Shown: piece by piece, positions 55,230-64,000 of the stretch
Layout: each line of letters begins with the position of its first letter
How positions within the stretch are numbered: the stretch's first letter is position 1
Assembly: GCA_030998225.1 (NCBI GenBank)
Contig: JAPYXD010000555.1
Coordinates: forward strand, 3,906,001 to 3,970,000
DNA length: 64,000 nucleotides
Source of the DNA: Diplolepis rosae
Taxonomy: Eukaryota > Arthropoda > Insecta > Hymenoptera > Diplolepididae
Direction of reading: 5' to 3'
Notes under the pieces: generated by a model
What the model saw: only the letters and a program-made list of their open reading frames with translations
Told to the model about the DNA's origin: nothing
Database searches by the model: none
Position numbers and translations under genes: made by a program

Positions 55230-58140
55230 CAAATTATTAACAATATTCACTCATCCCAGTTTAAAAAATTAGATTATTTATCTGTAAATTAAATTATTGT
55301 ATAAAATTAAAGTACAATAATTAAAAAAATATTCAAATGAATTTCAGGAATGAACAATTCTTATCAATTTCTGATCGTTTACTTCTCATTAGCAAGTGTT
55401 TCATAGTTCCGGTTGTCTCGTCAACGTTTGAATCAAGGTAGACATCCTGCATTGCAAAAAGAGTGCCGGGCGTCAGCGAAATATTCCGCCCTAACGTCTT
55501 CTTCAATTTCTAATCTTCCATGTATCGTGTCTTACGAAATCGGGCATTGATTGAGCAAAACATCAAAAAACAGAAATTTACTCGATTCACGCTCCAAAGA
55601 TTCGACCCAATTTTTTTGGAATTGCTTCAAGCCACGATAGTCATAGACCACCTGGTGGCTTATGCCTCGAACAATAAAGGTATATTACAAGAGTCTTCAA
55701 TTATTCAAATTAAAAACTTTTCTTTTTGAAAGCGATACTAAACGAAATAATTGCAGCGAACTATATATTTGGAATAGCAATGACGATGGTTTTCTGAATA
55801 TTTCATCAGCTGACATTTTGAAATGTCTAAGAATGTTGAATTCTAAGAATCATCAGATCCTTTCTGAAAATATATTTGATTTTTTTGGCTATTTTTAATT
55901 TTCAAAATCTACTTTTTTCTGTACACACATTGTCACAATAGAGTACATTTTACTCTAGAATTTAAACTACTTTCGACGAAAAGCATAGAAATTATGAATT
56001 GTGAGCAATTTCCAAGGTACATGTAAACATTTTTTATTGAGATGCAAAAAAAAACTTTTGTAATTTTAATCGGCTACCAATTTAATTAATTTCCAAAATG
56101 TTGAGTTCTCATTGTAAAGGTTTCGAAAATTCATTCAGAGATTTATTTAGAATAGTTTCGAAATGAGCAAGAATTATTGACAAAGATTCCCGAATAATCA
56201 GAAGTAAAAGAACTTGATTTTTTCTTCAATAAACAATAGATACTTATTCAGATTATGCATGCAAACAACTATTCCATAATTCGTAACCCACCATTGTGGC
56301 GAATTTCACGACTAAGCGGGTATTTCCATCGTGATAAGTCATGTGAATGACATTTAGGGATTTCGCCGTTAATTATTTTCAGTTAGCTCAAATCTCCTTT
56401 GCTCCCATTTGTCATATATGCAATCCAAAACTTTCAGAAACATAATTCACGAGTGAAATGCGAACCCAGCTGTTTCTCTAGTCATCAATTAGTGTTTTAA
56501 TGAGCATAAACACTAAAAAGACACATTCGATGTTTGTGCTGACATCCATCAATGATGAATTTATGGCGCGTGCTTTACAAAGTAAAAATAATGGCATTGC
56601 AAATGCGAGAATAGACATTTGAGATACCTTTCAATATAATAACAATAGTATACGCATTGTCAGTGTACATTCTTCATTTGCCCATAATTCAGAATATAAT
56701 GCGTGAATTGAAAACCATCAGGGGGCGTCAAGGAATTCGAGTTCAGATATGCCGCTATGACTTGCATCATAAATATTCTCCTGTTATTTCCGTGGGTTGA
56801 ATATTCTTCATCTTTTTATTTAAAATGTTTATTTTATCGTGTGAAAAATACTAGTGACATTGAAGCTTCCTTGTGAGTCAGTCTTTAAAAAATGTGAAAG
56901 GTTTTTAATGAAAAATGTTTAAAAATGAATATATTATATCGAGCATTTAAATTTCTTTAAAATCGATTTGGAAGGGTGGAATTAAAAATAAATACACATG
57001 ATTAAGGGGGGAAATCCATGTAAAAATTTCAAAAAATCGTACAGCTCGCAAACAGCAACAGATTGAAGAAAATCAGTTTTCTGAAGACTCAGAAGGACTA
57101 ATGAATGGACCTGGGATTGCAGATTAATCGGTAAGTAACTAAAACTGGTCGTTATACTGTACTAAAACTTTGAACGCGATTATCTCGAAACTGTATTTTA
57201 AAAACTGCTCGTGTCGTAACTCGAAAAGTTATCGACCAATTTGTCTGAAATTTTGAGAGGCTTTTCTCTACATTATTATCGGAAGGATAAACCTAAAATT
57301 TCAGATATTTCGCGTTAATAAAATTCTTTTTGGGGGTCAAAAATGTCGAAAAAATAGCCCAAAATTCTAACTTATTTTTCAAAGGCTTATTTTATATTAA
57401 ATTTTATGTTTTTTAGTGTTATAGGTTTATCCTTACCGTAATATGTTATAAAAAAAAAGAAATTTAATTTTTTTGTTTCAGATCAATGGTTAATGTGTGA
57501 TAAATAGAGCACTTTTAGACCTCGCGCCGAAGACGACAGATGAAAAATTATCCTGAGCCGCTATTTTGGAAGGAAATAAAAAAATAAAAATTATTTTATA
57601 CTTTGGAAAGGTTAAATAAAGTTATGTTAAAAATTTAAAACAATAAAATTATTTTATCACCTTCAAAAACATTTTTAAAATATGACTGATTTTGAGGCGT
57701 TTACATGGACATGGAGTAGAAAGTAGGAAATTGTTAATAATTGGTAAAATTAGAAGAAATAGTTATAATTTCAGGACGAATTGCGAAACTTAATACCTTT
57801 TGGTGCGCATCATCATATTTAACAATAGTAGAAGCATCCATCTCGATTCAATGATTGGTTTGAGGTGAAGGCATTGTTATAAATTACATTCTTAATAATC
57901 ACCTTTCGCCTGATATTATCACCATGCTAACTCCCCAATCAACTTATCAAAATATGTTAGTACACACTTTTTTCTGAAAAAAGTTCAAATGTCAAAAGTT
58001 ATTTAAGATATTTTATTTATAATAAATAAATCATTATTTGCTTTTCATTTGGTGCTGATTTTGCCCAGTTTATTAATAAGTGGCATAAAATAAATTTGCT
58101 TTCTGTGAGAAAGTTTGTAATCTTTTGTTTCAATGGTCGA
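55230..58140. other. Long gene-poor stretch
   Basis: No gene could be supported. The frame 55520-55729 (MYRVLRNRALIEQN...) has somewhat codon-like composition and is followed by a possible donor (AAAG|GTATAT), but no family, acceptor or promoter was recognised. The region 57160-57560 has the look of a dispersed repeat without identified ends. Confidence 0.35.
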
Positions 58141-58676
58141 AGAATTTGAATTTGAGGTCAAAATCTTCAAAAACAAAATGACTGATCCAGAATGGCGGAT
58201 CGACTTTTGAAAAAGTGACGTCACGCTCGCAAAAATATGTACTCAGGGTTTTTCGGCGTCAAAAATTTCGAATTTTAGGCTAACATTTGCAAAAACAAAA
58301 TAGCCTATCCGAAATGTCGAATCGACTTTAAATGAAGTGACGTCACGCTGGCGATAATACGTACTCAGCGGTTTTCGGAGTCAAGACTTTCGAATTTTGC
58401 GTTTAAATGTTCAAAAACAATATGGCTGTTCCAAAATGGCGGGCTGACTTCAAGTAAAGTGACTTCACGCTCGTAAAGGTAAGTACTTAGAGTTTTCAGG
58501 GTCGATCAAAAAATTCGAATTTGAGGTTCAAGTTTTCAAAAACAAAATGGCCTATATAAAATATTTGACCTTCCTTAAAGAAATTTATGTTACGTTCACA
58601 AGCATAAGAACTCAGGGTCTTTCGGAATCGAGAATTTCGAATTTGAAGCTTGCTTTTTTCAAAACAAAAAAATTCT
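58141..58676. repeat. Tandem repeat, about 122-bp unit x4-5
   Basis: TTCAAAAACAAAATGG recurs at about 58166, 58288, 58410, 58533 and 58656, with intervals of 121-124. Each unit also carries GTGACGTCACGCT (or a decayed form) and ACTCAGGGTTTTTCGG. The first two TGACGTCA words are perfect CRE-like palindromes. The units are about 75-80% alike by eye. Confidence 0.85.
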
Positions 58677-59109
58677 TAACGAATGTGGCAAATAGGAGCA
58701 GCTATTTCTTGAATAATTATAATCAATATAGACATTTATCTATAAAAGGTAATTGAGACTGTGACCAATGGTCACCAATAAGAAACTTTCGACATGTTTT
58801 TTGAAACAATTTTGGTCATGTAAAAATTTATGACAAGAGTATTTTGACGTCGCAGATAATACATATCACGCATTAATAAAGAAACGAACTACACAAAGAA
58901 GTGAACATACGTACCTCCAACAACAGTTTCCATATCGCAAGTTACAAATTAAGCTTCTCCATGAAATGTTAGACTACTTTAAACTCAGCGTATATTTTCA
59001 CGTTTTTTCATATTTTGAATAGATTGACCGAAAAATGGAATTTGATTATTTATTTTTTTCAATTTTGAAAATCCTGTAGTTTTCTTAATTTTATTCGAAT
59101 TGGAAAGTG

Positions 59110-59357
59110 TACTCTCTAAATTTAAATCAGTCAAAATTTACTGATTATCAGTGAAATTTTACTGATTCAAATAGCTAAAAAAAGGTTACTGTAAATCAGT
59201 CAAATTTCACTGATTATTTCAGTGAAAATTGACTGATTTGACAGTGAAAAATATTTTTTCACTGATGAATCAGTGAAAATTAACTGATTTAATAGTGAGA
59301 AATATTTTTTCACTGATTCAATCAGTGAAAATTTGACTGATTCAGATTTAGAGAGTA
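59110..59357. mobile_element. TACTCTCTAAAT MITE, copy 2 of 2
   Basis: Inverted ends TACTCTCTAAATTTAAATCA and complement ending at 59357. The body is a series of TCAGTGAAA / TTTCACTGA words. One extra repeat pair relative to the copy at 44206. Confidence 0.85.
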
Positions 59358-60185
59358 ATTGGAATAATTTGCAGTATTTTTAAGCACTTTTAGAAACTAA
59401 TACTAATAATTTTTGATACACTGAGAGAAAGTATTAGTCGTTGTGACATCCTACATAAGTTTAAATTATTAATATTAATATAGAATAGGAAATTAATACA
59501 GCGATTCTTGAAATTTTCGGCCACATAGTATATACGGGAAATAGACACTTGTATGCAGCTGACTCCGACTGCAGGAGCGCAATAAACATGTCAAAGTGCA
59601 TGATAAGGACGCTCCCCTAGTCTCAATGCACTGCACTTAGAGTACTCTTTAGATTTCTTAAAAAATTTTACAGATTATCTTCAAACTAATATTTTGTTAA
59701 TTTTCTTTTATTTCAACTATTTTCTCAATAAAGTCGCGCATAACTTCAAATTACATATTCAAGGATGTAATAAATTGTATTCTAGTTCTTAAGGTTTAGA
59801 TTAAGGATAAGAAAATAATGTATAAGAAAAGAGTTCGAATCAAAAATATAGCACCTGTGTTAATTTTGTATGCAAAAAATATGAAAACATGAAATAAATA
59901 ATAAACAAGCGAATAGTATCGTTAAATAATAAATTAAATTTATAAGTACAAAAGAATCGAGAAAGGGGTGGAATTCACGAATGCGAATTAATTAAATTAG
60001 CAACTCATGTTAGACTCAAATGAACCTTATCGGATACGACTTAAAATATAAGAAAATCAAAGAAATTAGGCTTATTTTTAAGGAATTTTGTAAAAGGCAA
60101 AGTTAATATGAGGACACCCGGTATAAACCAAAACAGCCCTCATGCTCTCTTTGTCTTACTCATAGAACATATGGGAGCCGAACCA

Positions 60186-60220
60186 TATAAATACAGCGAC
60201 AATTTTCATGGAAAATCAGT
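60186..60220 (+). promoter_or_regulatory. TATA plus initiator core promoter
   Basis: TATAAATA begins at 60186, and TCAGT (60216-60220) puts the A at 60218, 32 bases downstream. This is the standard TATA-to-start spacing with the arthropod initiator. It points rightward into the hairpin array. Confidence 0.6.
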
Positions 60221-60328
60221 TCAACTTGGGCTTTAGCCCCATATCAAGCTTTTTAACTTGTGTTACCAAGACCTCATCAACAAGAGAAAAATATTGTATC
60301 AGAACTTCTTCATAAAATAAATCCAAGT
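60218..60328 (+). ncRNA. Putative non-coding first exon
   Basis: From the predicted start to a strong donor (AA|GTAAGC, GT at 60329). The segment contains no ATG, so it would be a 5' UTR exon or part of a non-coding RNA. It has a short hairpin GGGCTTTAGCCC. If used, the intron would begin just before the tandem array, making the array intronic unless the transcript stays unspliced. No downstream exon was identified in the window. Confidence 0.4.
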
Positions 60329-60452
60329 AAGCCAAAATTTGTTTATTTCTTTAATTCAATTTCCAACAATTTTTTTCTATTTTCAAATTTAAGCCGTTTA
60401 ACGCACTGAAATTTAATCAAATAATTATATTAAACATTTCTTCGAATTATTA

Positions 60453-62774
60453 AACATTGAGCAAATTATTAGTTCAGTGTTGGTGTATTTCAATTTAAAC
60501 ATTGAGCAGAATTAGTTCAGTGTTAAGGAATTATTTTGTTTATTTCAACTTTCAACTCAAACATTGAGCAAATTATTAGTTCAGTGTTGGTGTATTTCAA
60601 TTTAAACATTGAGCAGAATTAGTTCAGTGTTAAGGAATTATTTTGTTTATTTCAACTTTCAACTCAAACATTGAGCAAATTATTAGTTCAGTGTTAGTGT
60701 ATTTGGTTTTTATTTCAACTTTCGATTTAAACATTGAGCAGAATTAGTTCAGTGTTAAAGAATTAATTTGTTTATTTCAACTTTCAACTCAAACATTGAG
60801 CAAATTATTAGTTCAGTGTTGGTGTATTTCAATTTAAACATTGAGCAGAATTAGTTCAGTGTTAAAGAATTAATTTGTTTATTTCAACTTTCAACTCAAA
60901 CATTGAGCAAATTATTAGTTCAGTGTTAGTGTATTTGATTTTTATTTCAACTTTCGATTTAAACATTGAGCAGAATTAGTTCAGTGTTAAAGAATTAAAT
61001 CTGTTTATTTCAACTTTCAATTCAAACATTGAGCAAATTATTAGTTCAGTGTTAGTGTATTTGATTTTTATTTCAACTTTCGATTTAAACATTGAGCAGA
61101 ATTAGTTCAGTGTTAAAGAATTAAATCTGTTTATTTCAACTTTCAATTCAAACATTGAGCAAATTATTAGTTCAGTGTTAATGTATTTGATTTTTATTTC
61201 AACTTTCAATTTAAACATTGAGCAGAATTAGTTCAGTGTTAAAGAATTAAATCTGTTTATTTCAACTTTCAATTCAAACATTGAGCAAATTATTAGTTCA
61301 GTGTTAGTGTGTTTAATTTGTTTATATCAATCATAAATTTAAACATTGAGCAAAATTAGTTCAGTGTTAATTTATTTAATTTGTTTATAATAAATTTCTT
61401 AATTCTAACATTGAGCAAAATTAGTTCAGTGTTAGTGTGTTTAATTTGTTTATAATAAATTTCTAAATTTAAGCATTGAGCAGAATTAGTTCAGCGTTAG
61501 TGTGTTTGGTTTGTTTATGTCAGTTATTAATTTAAACATTGAGCAGAATTAGTTCAGTGTTATTGTGTTTGGTTTGTTTATATCAATCATTAATTCAACA
61601 TTGAGCAAAATTAGTTCAGTGTTAGTGTGTTTAATTTGTTTATATCAATCATAAATTTAAACATTGAGCAAAATTAATTCAGTGTTAATTTATTAAATTT
61701 GTTTATAATAAATTTCTTAATTCAAACATTGAGCAAAATTAGTTCAGTGTTAATGTGTTTAATTTGTTTAATCAATTAATTTTTAAACATTGAGCAATTT
61801 ATTTAGTTCAGTGAAGTTGTTTAATTTGTTTATAATAAATTTCTAAATTTAAACATTGAGCAGAATTAGTTCAGTGTTAGTGTGTTTGGTTTGTTTATAT
61901 CAATCATTAATTTAAACATTGAGCAAAAATTAGTTCAGTGTTTATTAATTTAATTTGTTTATAACAATTGTTAAATTTAACATTGAGCTATTTAATTAAG
62001 TTCAGTGTAATTTTCCTTCTTTATTTCAATTTTGACACTGAGCTATTTAATTAAGTTCAGTGTTAATTAATTTAATTTGTTTATAATAATTTTTAAATTA
62101 AACATTGAGCTATTCGGTTAAGTTCAGTGTAAGTTGTTTCTTCTTTTCAATTTTCAATTTCAACATTGAGCAATTCAGTTCAGTGTTAATTGATTTAATT
62201 TGTTTATAATAATTTTTTAATTAAACATTGAGCAATTCATAGTTCAGTGTTTAGATATTTTGGTCGTGTACTTTTAAACCTTTAAACAAGCATTGAGCAT
62301 TAGTTCTTTCAGTGTAAGTTTAATATATTCGGTTCATTTCAAGTTCTTAATTAAACATTGAGCAAGGGTTTCGTTCAGTGTCAGGTTACATCATTGGTTT
62401 AATTTCAATTTTTCAATTTGAACATTGAGTAATTTCACATAGTTCAATGTTCAGATATTTAGGAGAAGCACTTTGTAATTTTAAACAAACATTGAGCATT
62501 AGCGTCGTTCAGTGTTAGTTATTATCTTTGTTTAATTTCAAGTTCTTCAACTAGGACATTGAGCAATTCGCATAGTTCAGTGCCCAGATATTTAGGTTGT
62601 ATGTTTTGGAAACTTTAAACAAACATTGAGCATTATTTTCGTTCAATGTTAGTTTGTATTTTTATTAACCTTAATCCTTTAGCATTGAGCATAATTAGTT
62701 CAGTGCAAGATATAGTAAGATAGGTTTATTTGTCTTACGAATGGAGCATTGATTCAAAGCATTGGTTCAATGCT
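60453..62774 (+). repeat. Tandem hairpin array, about 38 units
   Basis: Each unit holds AACATTGAGC, 7-11 spacer bases and GTTCAGTGTT, then an AT-rich linker. Units repeat every 45-75 bases. From 60453 to about 61305 they alternate between two types (GCAAATTATTAG and GCAGAATTAG spacers) in higher-order repeats of 107 or 126 bases and are nearly identical. To the right they become progressively diverged. The two ten-base blocks pair completely as plus-strand RNA using U-G at position 5 and G-U at position 9; on the minus strand these become A-C mismatches. Confidence 0.9.
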
Positions 62775-64000
62775 ATCATTCAAGATAGACGTTCTCGAAA
62801 CGATTTTGGGACCCTATAAATATTTGCAAATTTTCTCAAGGGTCATTGACATGGTATATCAATCAGTTAGTTAACTGATTTTCACGCTGCAAACAGTTAG
62901 TTGAGCTTGCACCAAGTTCACTCAAACTGACTTGTTTAATCAATCAAATATTAGGGATTAGTAGGTATTCTTATTTCGTTATTCAAAACGTTATATTGCG
63001 ACACGAAAGCGTTAGGGTTTTCTCGCTGATTTCGACTTAACGGGTTGATTTGCGTATTATTCTCTTCTCATAGTTAGGTCTGATTCCCAGGTTATAAAGC
63101 GCGAGCTTTGACCTAAAAATCATTTTGCATAGGACACTATTGCGTTTTCGGACGTAACATCGTGATTAACTATTTGTTTTGTAAAAAAGAGTCACAAGTA
63201 TGTTTTTTTACTCTGTATCATCTAAACACCTTGGTGTTTACAGCTAGATTAACTGAGTAGAAATTATTACAATTTTTAGTAAAACTTACAAAATCCGATT
63301 AGTCGGTCCGTTTTGTAGCCGGGACTATTTTCACGCAGTCCCACATTGTATCGATCTTATAGTAGGAGTTACCAATACGTTTTTGTAAAACTTACTTATT
63401 GCGTTAATTGCTATTACTATTTGTACAGTTTGGTTATTACAAAAATATATATTCATCCGACATGATTGAGAATCGTTGTATTAAAAACTATTCCAATATC
63501 TTAAATAGAAACTGGTGAATTTTTTCATTCGTACATGATTAAAATAGTAATTTCCAGTTAGTATAATTTCATACTTAGAGGTACATACTATTTTTAAGAA
63601 TTACACATACTATCTTTAAAAGAGGGAAACATACCTATAATAAGAAGATTTTCCTCTTCAAAATAGAAGTACAAAATGTACTAATTATTTCGTATAATTT
63701 CACGAACGTTCGACAAGCATTCAGGAACCGTACACAAAAAGTATGAAACGGTTCCCAACTTTTTTTTCCAGCAATTATTCAGAATTAGTTAAGGAGATAA
63801 TTGAGAATAATATTTAACATCTTTCGAAATTTCGAATAAATATTTTCATTAGTCGTTTTAACTTTTTCGTTTTCCTTCAAACCTGAGAATAACTGTGATG
63901 GTGTATACTACTGTGGGCAAAAACTAAGGTGTATTTTGTTATAAAATAAAAAATCTTTATTTATTTATCCAAATCAATTTCATCCTCTTCAAAGTAATCC
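62775..64000. other. Flank of the array, no gene seen
   Basis: A second TATAAATA lies at 62815 with a TCATT 30 bases on, just right of the last unit; weak promoter candidate. A run of CAGTTAGTT words lies near 62860-62905. Nothing else was recognised. Confidence 0.3.

Noticed and set aside
60453..62774. CRISPR array
   Set aside because: Regular spacing but linkers are related AT-rich sequences, not unique spacers, and the context is eukaryotic.

Overview
The window is AT-rich, intron-bearing, transposon-crowded eukaryotic DNA. No bacterial-type operon, rRNA or CRISPR is visible. Several things point to an insect: arthropod-type TATA plus TCAGT initiators, mariner and Tc1-like elements, a Ty3 retroelement with an insect-type gag zinc motif, and secreted chymotrypsin-fold pseudoproteases. 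The terminal-inverted-repeat (TIR) families look hymenopteran, possibly a parasitoid wasp, but that is inference. Most long open frames are chance or transposon debris. Host coding DNA is sparse and cut into short exons. Host genes: two paralogous genes on the minus strand encode chymotrypsin-fold proteins that lack the catalytic triad. Gene B is complete: signal-peptide exon at 48543-48600, further exons at 40084-40367, 39872-39964 and 34790-34882, and a terminal exon at 32421-32615 with a polyadenylation signal. It predicts about 240 residues. Gene A is partial, with homologous exons at 2699-2967, 2481-2582 and 1967-2056, and runs off the left edge. Splice phases agree at every join. Introns are filled with transposons. 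Mobile DNA by region: 3-15 kb holds an element with 8-bp target-site duplications (TSDs) spanning 5781-11743, and copies of a 0.5-kb TIR family; 16.6-24.3 kb holds a mariner remnant and a broken Ty3 element with a 3.5-kb interruption; 25.5-28.6 kb holds two TIR elements that both carry a C2H2 zinc-finger exon with splice signals; 29.3-31.7 kb holds a mariner with both ends and a deleted transposase; 38.9-39.8 kb holds a foldback cluster of tRNA-like units; 40.9-42.2 kb holds a palindrome with a Tc1/mariner-type insertion in one arm only; 42.8-44.8 kb holds a hAT-like shell with nested foldbacks; 46.4-53.0 kb holds more nested Tc1/mariner-type elements. Right end: a core-promoter-like sequence (TATA at 60186, TCAGT at 60216) and a strong 5' splice site precede a 2.3-kb tandem array (60453-62774). 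The array has about 38 units, each carrying a short inverted repeat that pairs best as plus-strand RNA through G-U wobbles, with some paired changes among diverged units. This promoter, donor and hairpin-satellite unit is the best candidate in the window for an undescribed transcribed system. Four hammerhead-ribozyme-like motifs lie at 11.2, 15.3, 48.4 and 54.2 kb.
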